21,502 nucleotides of DNA from 2-02-FULL-46-13 sp036517235. GTDB lineage: Bacteria; Patescibacteriota; Minisyncoccia; Phycocordibacterales; DSPV01. Made by a program: the position numbers and the translations under genes. Below are positions 13,145 to 21,314 of this stretch, piece by piece (the first letter of the stretch is position 1; each line of letters opens with the position of its first letter). The DNA lies in assembly GCA_036517235.1 (NCBI GenBank), contig DATDXL010000066.1, forward strand, positions 1-21,502, in the 5' to 3' direction. The notes beneath the pieces are model-generated. The model was given only the letters and a program-made list of their open reading frames with translations, had not been told where the DNA came from and did no database searches.

Positions 13145-13171
13145 CTATTCTATAGAATTCTAGAATAGACT
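13145..13171. repeat. AT-rich palindromic repeat, copy 2
   Basis: CTATTCTA/TAGAATAG arms (13145-13152, 13161-13168) around TAGAATTC; 13147-13171 matches 8360-8384 at 21 of 25 positions. It follows the tsaC stop directly and could also act as its 3' end. Confidence 0.45.
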
Positions 13172-13188
13172 CATAAGAGTGGGTGTAC

Positions 13189-13217
13189 TTGAGGAGAGGT
13201 AAGAATTTTCGTATAGT
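13189..13217 (+). promoter_or_regulatory. Promoter of a leaderless methyltransferase mRNA
   Basis: TTGAGG (13189-13194), 17-nt spacer, TATAGT (13212-13217). The predicted +1 is 13224, exactly the A of ATG. Confidence 0.75.
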
Positions 13218-13223
13218 GATCCC

Positions 13224-14057
13224 ATGGGAAAAGATACTTCATGGAACAGCGTCGCGGATTGGTACGATGAGCTGCTTGCCGATAAAGACAGCTACCAGCA
13301 AAACGTCATTTTGCCGAACCTTACGCGGCTTGTGGGAGAAGTGCGGGGAAAAAAAATCTTAGACCTTGCCGCCGGGCAGGGTTTTTTCTCCGAGGCATTG
13401 TCAAAAGCGGGAGCACAGGTTACCGCCATTGATATCTCTCCGGAGCTTATTGCTAAAGCTAAGCAGTATTTGGGTGCAAAGGTTATATGCGTTGTCGGTT
13501 CAGCTGAACTCCTGCCGAAAGAGATTAAGCAAGAACCCTTTGACGCTATTATTTGTATTCTCGCGCTTCAGAACATACGCGATATCAATGCGGTATTCGC
13601 ACAGGCCGCAAGCGTACTCAAGAAGGGAGGGAAGTTCCATGTTGTCCTCAACCATCCTGCATTCCGCATCCCCAAAGGATCATCGTGGGGGTTTGACCCC
13701 AAAGCAGATTTTGGCGCTGTGGAGCGAATCTCCACACAGAGAGAATCTGGCGCCAAAATGCGCTACGGGGCAAGCGAGAAAGGAGGAGTTCAGTATAGGA
13801 GGGTAGACGGATATCTCTCGGAATCGGAAACAGAGATACTGATGCATCCCGGAGAAAAGAAAAGCCCGAAAACAGTCTCTTTTCACCGGCCGCTTCAGCT
13901 CTACAGCAAGGCAAGCGCGAAGCGCGGTTTTGTCATAGAACGTCTTGAGGAATGGGTTTCGCATAAAGAAAGCCAGAGAGGGCCGCGCAAAACTGCTGAA
14001 GACCGTGCCCGCAAAGAATTTCCTCTGTTCCTCTACCTCGGGTTAGTGAAAGTGTAA
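13224..14057 (+). CDS. Class I SAM-dependent methyltransferase
   Basis: 277 residues. The Rossmann methyltransferase fold is marked by motif I ILDLAAGQGFFS (residues 45-56), the acidic residue binding the SAM ribose at Asp70 in VTAIDIS, a GSAELLP segment, and the post-motif ICILALQNI with LKKGGKFHVVLNHP. This resembles UbiE/BioC-like methyltransferases acting on small molecules or lipids. The region after residue 150 (RIPKGSSWGFDPK, basic Lys/Arg-rich end) is not diagnostic, so the substrate is unknown. The mRNA is predicted leaderless. A 15-bp hairpin at 14070 follows the stop. Confidence 0.85.
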   Translation: MGKDTSWNSVADWYDELLADKDSYQQNVILPNLTRLVGEVRGKKILDLAAGQGFFSEALSKAGAQVTAIDISPELIAKAKQYLGAKVICVVGSAELLPKEIKQEPFDAIICILALQNIRDINAVFAQAASVLKKGGKFHVVLNHPAFRIPKGSSWGFDPKADFGAVERISTQRESGAKMRYGASEKGGVQYRRVDGYLSESETEILMHPGEKKSPKTVSFHRPLQLYSKASAKRGFVIERLEEWVSHKESQRGPRKTAEDRARKEFPLFLYLGLVKV

Positions 14058-14069
14058 TATTTTGAGAGC

Positions 14070-14101
14070 TTATTCTGATGTTCTCAAGAACATCAGAATA
14101 A
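14070..14101. terminator. Strong palindrome after the methyltransferase gene
   Basis: TTATTCTGATGTTCT, CA, then its exact complement. No T-run follows directly, but TTTTTTTT lies 15 nt further. TTGAGAG occurs on both sides (14062, 14104). It resembles the 7516 palindrome in having a perfect stem without a T-tail. Confidence 0.5.
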
Positions 14102-14201
14102 CGTTGAGAGTTCGTTTTTTTTGTATCTCAGGTTGGAGAAAAATTAAATTTTTCTGGAGCATTTTGTAGCCAGCTGGTGGATAACTTGTTTTCCGGTTTT
14201 A

Positions 14202-14210
14202 TGATACTAT
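14202..14210 (+). promoter_or_regulatory. Extended -10 promoter of a leaderless membrane-protein mRNA
   Basis: TGATACTAT; the predicted +1 is 14217, exactly the A of the ATG. This decides the start codon of the next gene. No clear -35. Confidence 0.65.
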
Positions 14211-14216
14211 TTGCAC

Positions 14217-15266
14217 ATGTCTTGGGATGAAAAAAAAATGCAGGAACGGGTGCCTGATAGCACGATTTATAAACCTGGCCTCAATTTGAACGTGATAGCC
14301 CCAGTCAGTAGCATTCTGGCTTTGCTGTATCTTGGTGTCTCTTTCTTTTCTCTCCCTTTATCCTATTTCCTTACGATGTTGTTTGCGTGGCCTTCTTATC
14401 TTATGTATCTTCTCTTCGGACTTCTTTTTGGTTTCCATGATAGTGAAGGTATAGCACTGGGTTCAGGTATACTTATGGAATTTATCGGACCGTTGTTTGC
14501 ATTTATCTGCTGGTTCATTGTTTTGTATATTGTTGCAAAAATACTCATTAAAATAAGTCCAGAATTCAGCACCAAAATTAAACTGTCACGAACTGACCCT
14601 TACTCAAAGAAAATCCTCATTGTATCTATACTAGTCGTTATAGTTTTCACCGCAGTAACCCCTATATATTACTTTATTCAATCGAGAGGAGAACTTGCTC
14701 AGTACTTCACGGAACAACAGCAGACGATAGATAAATATGCTAATTCATATTCTGGAAGTAATTTTGAGATTCCTGAAATAAAGGTAAAATTTAAATTGCC
14801 ATCCGACTTGAACGATCTTGTCTATACGGTAATACAAAATGATTCGACTAGAACTGTAATTGGATTTTCGTCGAATTCATTAGCTGCCTTTTCTGGTTGT
14901 TCTGCAAAGGATACGTCGTTAGGCGTGATAGTTAGATACCCGAGAAGTAGTGGTCAAGACATGGAAAAGATGACAGGTTTCTTGCTTCTAAATGGACCTC
15001 GGGAATATGATTTGAGTTGTAGTAATGGATGTGGCTATCACCCATACAGCCCATACAAGATGGGTGCTTATTACTATTTTTATGATGACCCGTTTGAGGT
15101 CGTAGATAATCCAACATACCTCAGTTATAAATATCAAGTCCACCCTTTAGGATACTTGGGATACCCAGGGGCATGTTCGAGTAATACCACTGCTGCCAAT
15201 TTGCAAATGAAACAACTTGGTTTACTCAAACCAGCGTTATCAACTGTGAACTTGATAAGAAATTAA
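14217..15266 (+). CDS. Membrane protein of unknown function
   Basis: 349 residues from ATG 14217; a TTG two codons earlier is ruled out by the predicted transcription start. There are about four membrane helices, roughly residues 25-45, 50-75, 85-115 and 132-152 (ILIVSILVVIVFTAVTPIYYFI). A ~200-residue soluble part follows, probably outside the cell, with scattered Cys (FSGCSAKD, SCSNGCGYHP, PGACSSN) that could form disulfides and a Tyr-rich stretch (AYYYFYDD). I do not recognise the family. The base composition is more AT-rich than its neighbours, which may point to accessory or fast-evolving DNA. It could be a cell-envelope or pilin-like accessory protein, but nothing shows this. Confidence 0.65.
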   Translation: MSWDEKKMQERVPDSTIYKPGLNLNVIAPVSSILALLYLGVSFFSLPLSYFLTMLFAWPSYLMYLLFGLLFGFHDSEGIALGSGILMEFIGPLFAFICWFIVLYIVAKILIKISPEFSTKIKLSRTDPYSKKILIVSILVVIVFTAVTPIYYFIQSRGELAQYFTEQQQTIDKYANSYSGSNFEIPEIKVKFKLPSDLNDLVYTVIQNDSTRTVIGFSSNSLAAFSGCSAKDTSLGVIVRYPRSSGQDMEKMTGFLLLNGPREYDLSCSNGCGYHPYSPYKMGAYYYFYDDPFEVVDNPTYLSYKYQVHPLGYLGYPGACSSNTTAANLQMKQLGLLKPALSTVNLIRN

Positions 15267-15339
15267 CCGGTTCTTTTTCTCATCTTCTGTATCCCAAACA
15301 CTCAGTAAGTTAGGGTGGCAACCTCTGGATTTTTTCCCC

Positions 15340-15493
15340 AAACTCAAGAGCGAGATTGGTCGCGAGAAAGCCTTGCGCCCCATTCTCTAAACTCAAGAGC
15401 GAGTATATCCCTTTTGGAAACCTTGGGAGGCGCGACCGGCGCCGGACAGAGAAAATTCCCAGCAGGGAATTTTCGTGTTTCCAAAAGGGATAT
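15340..15493. repeat. Nested inverted repeat with a direct repeat; possible structured RNA
   Basis: AAACTCAAGAGCGAG occurs twice (15340-15354, 15389-15403). Directly after the second copy, ATATCCCTTTTGGAAAC (15405-15421) is the exact complement of GTTTCCAAAAGGGATAT (15477-15493). Inside are GGCGC/GCGCC (15429-15443) and GAAAATTCCC/GGGAATTTTC (15451-15474), giving a three-way-junction shape. Overlapping ORFs on both strands follow from the symmetry and are not called as genes. Confidence 0.6.
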
Positions 15494-15515
15494 GCGAGTG
15501 TAAACTTATCCACAG

Positions 15516-15543
15516 TTGAAACAAAAACAATTGTTTATATACT
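15516..15543 (+). promoter_or_regulatory. Promoter of the small Cys-rich protein gene
   Basis: TTGAAA (15516-15521), 16-nt spacer, TATACT (15538-15543); predicted leader of about 36 nt. Confidence 0.65.
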
Positions 15544-15585
15544 AGTGAAGAAATTAAATTATCAGTTTTCTAAGTTAATTTCTCT

Positions 15586-15777
15586 ATGCAGCATTACGTA
15601 TGCACCGGAGATTGCGCCGGAGAATCGGAGAAGCCCAAAGTCTGTGAAACCGAAGGGTGCAGCAAGGAAGGGCAGCCGCTCTCCGAATGTGATTGCGATG
15701 ACGGTATTCATAAGGGTATCGCTGTTACGTCTGACGAGCCAGATATCGAGAGCATGGATGACGAAGACGTTCTTTAG
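15586..15777 (+). CDS. Small acidic Cys-rich protein, probable metal binder
   Basis: 63 residues with six Cys (6, 10, 20, 25, 35, 37) and several His/Asp, followed by an acidic tail (SDEPDIESMDDEDVL). The spacing (YVCTGDC, VCETEGCSKEG, ECDCDDG) resembles short proteins I recall as widespread in CPR genomes, with no known function; this is from memory and was not searched. It has a plausible promoter and is followed by a terminator at 15836, so it looks like a single-gene unit. There is no SD before ATG. Two zinc or iron sites are possible. Confidence 0.7.
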   Translation: MQHYVCTGDCAGESEKPKVCETEGCSKEGQPLSECDCDDGIHKGIAVTSDEPDIESMDDEDVL

Positions 15778-15803
15778 ACGAGAGCTTGGCGCTTAACGCT
15801 TTG

Positions 15804-15915
15804 AGCTTAGGGCTTTAGGAATAGACAGAAACAAAAATAACCTCTGATTCTTCCAAGGTAGAATCAGAGGTTATTTTTTTGGAAGCTCTAAGCATTAAGC
15901 TATCAGCCCTAAGCT
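15804..15915. repeat. Inverted repeat enclosing a bidirectional terminator
   Basis: AGCTTAGGGCT (15804-15814) and AGCCCTAAGCT (15905-15915) are exact complements flanking the terminator at 15836-15880. Related GCTTA-rich words (GCTTAACGCTTTGAGCTTAG; GCATTAAGCT) surround them. Confidence 0.5.
15836..15880. terminator. Bidirectional terminator between the Cys-rich and MFS genes
   Basis: AATAACCTCTGATTCT and AGAATCAGAGGTTATT form a 16-bp stem. It is followed by a T-run on the plus strand and preceded by an A-rich tract (ACAAAAATAA) that gives TTATTTTTGT on the minus strand. It serves the convergent genes on both sides. Confidence 0.85.
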
Positions 15916-15918
15916 TTT

Positions 15919-17094
15919 TTAAAGAGTGTCTTCGATGAAAAGAGAGACCGTGGCTCCAAAGAGCATGATGATGCCAAGCACGATGAAAAGATGCTCTAGG
16001 CCGACGACGAGGAGGAGCATGCTTGCGATGAGAGGCGCGACTACGTACGCCCACGGCCGCGTGGTTCGAAAGAGCCCGATGAGGGTCGCATCGCGGTCGC
16101 TCACTTTCTTGAAAAAGTAGGTCTCGCTCATGACCTCTACCATGCTCGCGCCGACTCTGCTCATGAAAAGAAGGAGAGTCCAGACCACGATGTTTTGGGC
16201 GCTGAGGAATGTCATCGCGGCTGTAGAGAGCGCCATGATGACAAAGCCGGTGAACAAAAGCTCCTTTTCACCCAGTAGACGGTCGGCGAGCTTTCCTAAG
16301 GGGCGCTCCAAGAGGACGAAAGGTACGAGCATGATGGCGAACATTAGCGTTGTCTGGCTCCACGAAAACCCAATGTGGTTGTGGAGGTAGAGAGGTGTGT
16401 AGATGATCATCCATGAAAAGAAAAACTGGAGGAGGAAATTCAGAGCATAGGCGCTAGCCACGCCGCGATGTTTGAGAATCGCCCGTTCAAGCTTGACGAG
16501 GGGAATGCTCTCGTACTTCCGGTCCTTAAAGTTTTCAAACGCTCTCATCGCGATGTAGGCCATCGGTAGCGTGATGAGCGAGGTCAAGAGGAATAAGAGG
16601 CGATACTGCGAGTCCACGAGAATATACGAGGCCCCTACCTGGGCAAGGACCCACGCGATGTTTATGAAGAAAAGGTAGGTCCCGCGGATCTCTCCCGTGA
16701 CGCGGTCGGCGGACGAATGTTCCAAGAACAGATCATGGTTGAAAGTCAGCACCACTACGGAGGTGTAACTCACGATAAACGCCATGATGAGCGCAGGCGC
16801 AAGGTCTGAGAGAGCAAGACTTGCCGCGCTACCGCCTGAAAGCGCAAGGAAGATCAAGGTAGCTTTGAAGTTCCCTATCTTACGCAGGAGTCTCGGTAGA
16901 TAGGCGAACGTGATGATGGTAACCATGGAGGCGAGAGAGAAGATGACACCGACAAGTCCCTCTGGGAGGAATTGGCTCAGGAAGGTCGAGTGGATATACG
17001 CGGGGAGCGCCATATGGAGGCCCAAAAGAAATCCAAGCACGTAGGATGTCTTGACCGAACGTGTCGCTCTAAGGCTGATCTTGAGAGCTTTCAT
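15919..17094 (-). CDS. Major facilitator superfamily (MFS) transporter
   Basis: 391 residues with about twelve hydrophobic segments in two six-helix halves joined by a charged loop (about residues 175-200, AFENFKDRKYESIPLVKLER). The motif-A-like loop after helix 2 is weak (LPRLLRKIGNFKA); a second copy, PLGKLADRLLGEKELL, follows helix 8. MFS proteins move small solutes or drugs using ion gradients; the substrate is not predictable. ATG 17094 lies 10 nt after the RNase J stop. TTG 17115 would add seven residues and overlap that gene; the ATG was chosen because MKALKIS gives a normal basic N-terminus. It is probably co-transcribed with RNase J and ends at the bidirectional terminator. Confidence 0.85.
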   Translation of the reverse strand: MKALKISLRATRSVKTSYVLGFLLGLHMALPAYIHSTFLSQFLPEGLVGVIFSLASMVTIITFAYLPRLLRKIGNFKATLIFLALSGGSAASLALSDLAPALIMAFIVSYTSVVVLTFNHDLFLEHSSADRVTGEIRGTYLFFINIAWVLAQVGASYILVDSQYRLLFLLTSLITLPMAYIAMRAFENFKDRKYESIPLVKLERAILKHRGVASAYALNFLLQFFFSWMIIYTPLYLHNHIGFSWSQTTLMFAIMLVPFVLLERPLGKLADRLLGEKELLFTGFVIMALSTAAMTFLSAQNIVVWTLLLFMSRVGASMVEVMSETYFFKKVSDRDATLIGLFRTTRPWAYVVAPLIASMLLLVVGLEHLFIVLGIIMLFGATVSLFIEDTL

Positions 17095-17104
17095 AAGTAT
17101 ACGT

Positions 17105-18994
17105 TTACGCACCAATGATAACAGGAATCACGATGGGGCGCTTGGCGGTCTTCTGTAGAAGGAAGCGGCTCACATTGTCGGTAACGTGGTCTTTGACGTA
17201 CTCGAAGTCTATCGGTCGCAAACCGACGGTGATATCTTCGATGGTCTTTTTGATGATGAGGCGCGCTTGGCTTAAGAGCTCTTGCGATTCGCGGAGGTAG
17301 ACGAAGCCGCGGGATATGATGTCTGGAGATTTTCGGAGCTTGCCGGTAGCGATAGAGACGTTCGCGATGATGACGAACATACCGTCCTGCGCGAGCATTT
17401 GCCGGTCGCGAATGACTACTTCCTGCACGTCGCCGACTGAGAAACCGTCAACCAGCACGAGTCCGGACGGTGCTTTTTCTTTGAGCGTAAGTATCCTCTC
17501 TCCATTGTCGCGTATCTCGATGATAGAGCCATTGTCCGGGATAATGATATTTTTTTCCGGCGTACCCCGTGCCATCTCGATATCGGCATGTACGCGAAGC
17601 ATGTAGTGGTAACCGTGGACCGGTATAAAGAACTTCGGGTTGATGGCCTGATGGATCCACGCCGTTTCGTCTCGGTTCGCGTGTCCCGACGAATGTATGT
17701 CTGCGATCTTGTAGTGCAGGATCTTGGCGCCCTGCCGGGAGAGACTGTCTTTCAGTTTCTGTACCGCTCGCTCGTTTCCGGGTACGACGGATGAGGAGAG
17801 GATGATCGTATCGCGCTTGGTTATTTTTACGTGCTTATGCGTTTTGTTCGCCATACGCATGAGTGCCGCGAATTCGTCTCCCTGTGCACCCGTTGCAATC
17901 ATGACGATCTTGTCAGGAGGGTAGTCATCCATCGCTTCGACGCTGATGAGGGTCTCTTCTTTCGTTTTCAACATCCCGAGTTGCTTGATGATCTCGATGT
18001 TCGATTTCATACTGCGTCCCTCGATGACCACTTTTTTCCCATATTTCTCAGAGAACTCTACTATTTTCATGATTCGTTCCAGGAGGGAAGAGAAGGTTCC
18101 GATGATGAGACGCCCTCTCGAATTTTTGATGATTTCCTCGATGTTCTTCTGGACAACGCGTTCGGGAGTCGAGAATCCAGGAACGTCGGCGTTGGTGGAG
18201 TCGGCCATCAAGAGGAGCACCTTTTGATTCTTGAAGATAGAATACTCTTTTTTCTCGTTTTCCGTGGGTATGCCATTGTCGTGGTCGAGCTTCAGGTCTC
18301 CGGTATGCACGATCCATCCATAAGGCGTCTCTAGGATGATGCCCATGGAATCGGGAATGGTGTGACTAACCGAGAAGAAACGGATTTTTATCTTTCCGAG
18401 CGTCACCACCGAGCCCTTCTCGACGACTTTGATGTCGAGAGGAGGAGCAGAGGGAAACTCTTCCTGACGCTTTCGTATCATGACAGTCGTTAGAAGTCGG
18501 GAGTAGAGGGGCGGGTTGCCGATTTTCTCCATAAGGTAGGGGATAGCGCCTGTGTGGTCGAGGTGGCCGTGGGTGACGATGAGCGCTCGCACGCGGGATT
18601 TGTTCTCCTCAAGGTACCGCGTGTTGGGGAGTATGTAATCGATCCCGGGCGTGCTCTCTTCCTTGAACTGCAGACCTGCGTCAATGACGATGATGTCACC
18701 GCCGATCTCGATCGCGGTCATATTCTTTCCGATTTCTTCTACGCCTCCGAGGGGGATGATGCGGATAGCATTTCCCACCAAGGGTATTTTGACGCCGCTT
18801 TGTTTATTATGCTGTCTTTGCAGTGGTGCGTGATGAGGGGGGTGATGCGGTTGCGAGCGTCGCACTTTCCTTTGGCCCTGGTTTCTCGCGGGTTGGTAGG
18901 GTTTCTCGAATTTAGAGAGACGGGCGTGGTAGGGTTTCCGTCGCTCGGTCGATTGCGCGCCAGAGGCGCTGTTCTTTTGTTCTTTGTCCTGCAT
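17105..18994 (-). CDS. rnj: Ribonuclease J
   Basis: 629 residues. After a basic, low-complexity N-terminal extension of about 70 residues (His/Gln/Arg-rich), the metallo-beta-lactamase/beta-CASP core begins at RIIPLGGVEEIGKNM. The zinc motif HGHLDH is at residues 142-147. FSVSHTIPDS, HTGDLKLD, ADSTNAD and the beta-CASP IGTFSSLLERI, VIEGRSM and IHSSGHA segments follow. The C-terminal domain runs from about residue 520 (VGDVQEVVIRDRQML). RNase J is a 5'-3' exo- and endonuclease acting on mRNA 5' ends and rRNA. This matters here because leaderless or 5'-helical transcripts would be direct substrates. The extension could bind RNA. No clear promoter was found within the 226 nt upstream. Confidence 0.95.
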   Translation of the reverse strand: MQDKEQKNSASGAQSTERRKPYHARLSKFEKPYQPARNQGQRKVRRSQPHHPPHHAPLQRQHNKQSGVKIPLVGNAIRIIPLGGVEEIGKNMTAIEIGGDIIVIDAGLQFKEESTPGIDYILPNTRYLEENKSRVRALIVTHGHLDHTGAIPYLMEKIGNPPLYSRLLTTVMIRKRQEEFPSAPPLDIKVVEKGSVVTLGKIKIRFFSVSHTIPDSMGIILETPYGWIVHTGDLKLDHDNGIPTENEKKEYSIFKNQKVLLLMADSTNADVPGFSTPERVVQKNIEEIIKNSRGRLIIGTFSSLLERIMKIVEFSEKYGKKVVIEGRSMKSNIEIIKQLGMLKTKEETLISVEAMDDYPPDKIVMIATGAQGDEFAALMRMANKTHKHVKITKRDTIILSSSVVPGNERAVQKLKDSLSRQGAKILHYKIADIHSSGHANRDETAWIHQAINPKFFIPVHGYHYMLRVHADIEMARGTPEKNIIIPDNGSIIEIRDNGERILTLKEKAPSGLVLVDGFSVGDVQEVVIRDRQMLAQDGMFVIIANVSIATGKLRKSPDIISRGFVYLRESQELLSQARLIIKKTIEDITVGLRPIDFEYVKDHVTDNVSRFLLQKTAKRPIVIPVIIGA

Positions 18995-19012
18995 ACGTAT
19001 GAGTGTTACTAA

Positions 19013-19220
19013 GTTTTTAATAGAGGCCCGCCTTAATTTTCCACTGTGTGATTTTCCCTGAACTTGAGCAACATTGATGTAAATGCTCTCTAAGTGATTA
19101 CTTATTGTCTGTTAGAAAATTTTGGCGGGTGAACCCCGCAGTGAAATCTCGGGTTGGCATGCTCTCATTTTTTAGGCGAAACGGCATGGGGCGTATAGTG
19201 ATTTTTCTTTTATCTCTCTA
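19013..19220. other. Intergenic region between RNase J and the solute-binding protein
   Basis: Contains GCGGG/CCCGC (19125-19139), a weak candidate terminator for the solute-binding protein gene on the minus strand, and a 29-codon minus-strand ORF (19098-19187) without further support. No convincing promoter for RNase J was found. Confidence 0.4.
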
Positions 19221-21020
19221 CTAGCCTTGCGCTGAAGGCGCGACCCGAGATTCTACTGACGAGGTGAACCATTTCCAGACGCGATCAGTCTCCACATACC
19301 AGCGGTTGCTGTTGAGGAATCTGTCTGAGGGTATGGTTACGGCGCGCAAGTCGATGCCTTGCAATTCCGAGGGAACGATATAGATGAAGTCTGGCGAATA
19401 GACGAAGGCGGCCGGCGCATCATGTTCGAGTTCGGTCGCGAACTCCTTGTATTTCTCGATCCTCGCTTCTCGAGAAGAGAGACCTCGGGCTGATTCAAGG
19501 AGCTTATCTGTTTTGATATTCGTGTACAGCGCGATGTTGAGGCCTGGGTCATTGCGCTGCGAGGAATGCCAAAAGGCGAAAAGATCGAGATCTCGGCCGA
19601 CGATCTCTCCAAAGAAGAGGGCATCGTACTCTCGAGGCCTGATGACGTTTTGGTTGAGATCGCTAGCGTCAAAAAAGGCGAGGGTCACTTTGGCGCCGAG
19701 GCTTTCCCAGTTCTCTTTGATGATCTTCGCGGCCGCCTTTAGCTCTAGAGTGTTCGCCGTTGCGATACTGAACTCCAAGCGAACCTTCTCTTTCTTGACG
19801 GTTTTTTCGAGGACGCCGTCGGCATTCGCTGGTTTCCAGCCATTACGTTCAAGGAGTTTCCGTGAGGTGGACGCTACCGTGTCCCAGTCAAGGTCTGAAT
19901 CTTCCGTGCTCGAAGCGAGTTTTCCGAAGAGCGTTTCTGGGAGAGGTCCCGTGATGGGAACTCCGTAGCCGTAGAGCACTTCGTCGACGATGCGTTTTCG
20001 ATCGATGGCAGTGCTCAGGACCTTGCGCACTTCGCTCTGGGTGAATGCAGGGACATCGTTTTGGTTGAAAAAGACCGCAAAGACCCTCGGAAGTGGAACG
20101 CTCACCACATGGTTTCCAAGAGCGCTTAGGGCCAGTGCGCTATGAGGAGAGATGCTGTTAAGGCTTTGCACCTCGCGCTTTTCGTAGCCGTCGATGAGGC
20201 TTTCTTCGCTCGGATAGAATTTAAGAGTGATCGCTTGTATGTACGCTTCTCCTAAAACGTAGTCTTTGAAGGGGACAAGAGTATAGGAAAGGGGAATTCC
20301 TCCGCCTGAGCGTTTGATGCTCTTGATACGGTACGGTCCCGATCCGATGGGCTCTATGTTGTATTGGCTGAAGGTGAACTGCTCGGTGTCGACGTTGCCC
20401 CAGATATGCATAGGAAGGATGCCAAGCGTGGCATTCTCAAGGAAGGGAGGATAAGGCTGCTTTAGGGTTAGGCGGACTGTTCTCTCATCTATTTTCTCGG
20501 GAGTTACCCCTTCCCAGCTCGCGCGCTTCGGGCTCTTGAGGTTCGGGTCCTGTGCTTTCTTTATCGTAAATACGATATCGTCTGCCGTAATAGGCTTTGC
20601 ATCGTGGAACCTCGCGTCGGGTCGGAGGTAGAACGTGTAGCTATCGCCTTTGGGCGAGATGTCGACGCGCTCCGCGAGATCAGGGACCAATGCTCCGTCA
20701 TCCGCGACCTTCATGAGTCCCGAGTATACCAATGTCGTGATATCACGGTCTGCATCTGAGATGGCGAGCAGGGGATTGATGAAACGGGGAATCCCGATAA
20801 TGCCTTCGGTTACCGAACCACCCTGTGCTGGTACGGGCACGGTCAGTTCGCGGCTCAGGTCAACGACGAGGATGAAGGTCGAGACCGCGAAGACAAGGGC
20901 GAGCGCAAAAAAAACCAGGCGCTCGGTTAGAGAGAAAGCAGCAAGCGCCCGGGCCCCCTTTTCGAGGATTGCGAGGCGATATTTTTTAGACGTTATTTGT
21001 TTTAATTGCTCGGTAACCAC
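19221..21020 (-). CDS. Membrane-anchored extracellular solute-binding protein (oligopeptide/SBP_bac_5 type)
   Basis: 599 residues. A membrane anchor at about residues 33-55 (LVFFALALVFAVSTFILVVDL) follows a cytoplasmic basic start; no lipobox was seen. The rest fits the DppA/OppA-like fold: GIPRFINPLLAISDADRDIT, LVYSGLMKVADDGALVPDLAE, YTFYLRPDARFHDAKPITADD, GSGPYRIKSI, FNQNDVPAFTQSEVRKVLS. These proteins bind peptides or similar solutes for an ABC importer. No permease or ATPase gene is adjacent, so it may work with a distant transporter or as a stand-alone binder. The start is GTG (21018-21020), since an in-frame stop lies four codons upstream. It follows secG by 57 nt and could be co-transcribed with it. 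Confidence 0.88.
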   Translation of the reverse strand: MVTEQLKQITSKKYRLAILEKGARALAAFSLTERLVFFALALVFAVSTFILVVDLSRELTVPVPAQGGSVTEGIIGIPRFINPLLAISDADRDITTLVYSGLMKVADDGALVPDLAERVDISPKGDSYTFYLRPDARFHDAKPITADDIVFTIKKAQDPNLKSPKRASWEGVTPEKIDERTVRLTLKQPYPPFLENATLGILPMHIWGNVDTEQFTFSQYNIEPIGSGPYRIKSIKRSGGGIPLSYTLVPFKDYVLGEAYIQAITLKFYPSEESLIDGYEKREVQSLNSISPHSALALSALGNHVVSVPLPRVFAVFFNQNDVPAFTQSEVRKVLSTAIDRKRIVDEVLYGYGVPITGPLPETLFGKLASSTEDSDLDWDTVASTSRKLLERNGWKPANADGVLEKTVKKEKVRLEFSIATANTLELKAAAKIIKENWESLGAKVTLAFFDASDLNQNVIRPREYDALFFGEIVGRDLDLFAFWHSSQRNDPGLNIALYTNIKTDKLLESARGLSSREARIEKYKEFATELEHDAPAAFVYSPDFIYIVPSELQGIDLRAVTIPSDRFLNSNRWYVETDRVWKWFTSSVESRVAPSAQG

Positions 21021-21077
21021 AAATGGTTTTCAGAAAAAACTGACGATTGGTTTACAAAAAAGGAGAGAGGGAAGCCG

Positions 21078-21314
21078 TTAGCCCACCAACAGAGTGACGA
21101 GAGCGGTGAGGGCGAACAAAACCCCGAGAGTAATAGTTCCATTGAAAAGAAAACGTTCCGCGCCGCGGCGAGCATGGAAAAATGAGCTGAAATTGCTGCT
21201 CTCGCCGAATGCGCCGCCGAGGCCGGCAGACGAGCGTTGTAGCAAAATCGCGGTAATCAGGAGAACCGACAATACGATTTGCACGTAGGGCAAAAATGGG
21301 AGTAACGATTGCAT
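21078..21314 (-). CDS. secG: Preprotein translocase subunit SecG
   Basis: 78 residues from ATG 21314. There are two membrane helices (about residues 4-25, LLPFLPYVQIVLSVLLITAILLQ-like, and 57-76) around the conserved loop LLQRSSAGLGGAFGESSNFSSFFHARRGAERFL-type segment, the hallmark of SecG (LLQ...GLGG.FG......RG). It helps the SecYE channel export proteins. A GTG two codons upstream is excluded because the -10 box (21323-21328) predicts transcription from about 21316, giving a leader of about 2 nt. The solute-binding protein gene follows. Confidence 0.9.
   Translation of the reverse strand: MQSLLPFLPYVQIVLSVLLITAILLQRSSAGLGGAFGESSNFSSFFHARRGAERFLFNGTITLGVLFALTALVTLLVG

Noticed and set aside
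13568..13964. Several minus-strand ORFs opposite the methyltransferase
   Set aside because: Shadows of a well-supported gene with no domains or signals of their own.
15312..15332. AGGGTGGCAACC, similar to a T-box core
   Set aside because: The ACCGCG part and the TCGTCC partner are absent, and no terminator or stem III is present.
15340..15403. Possible CRISPR-like repeats (the 15-mer twice)
   Set aside because: Only two short copies, no array of similar spacers, and no cas genes.
15310..15513. Overlapping ORFs on both strands after the membrane-protein gene
   Set aside because: They are produced by nested inverted repeats; both strands read similarly and no start signals support them.
19098..19187. 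29-codon minus-strand ORF upstream of RNase J, resembling a leader peptide
   Set aside because: No ATCCCGT/ACGGGAT arm pair and no well-placed -10 box; it does not belong to the element family at 8861-12030.
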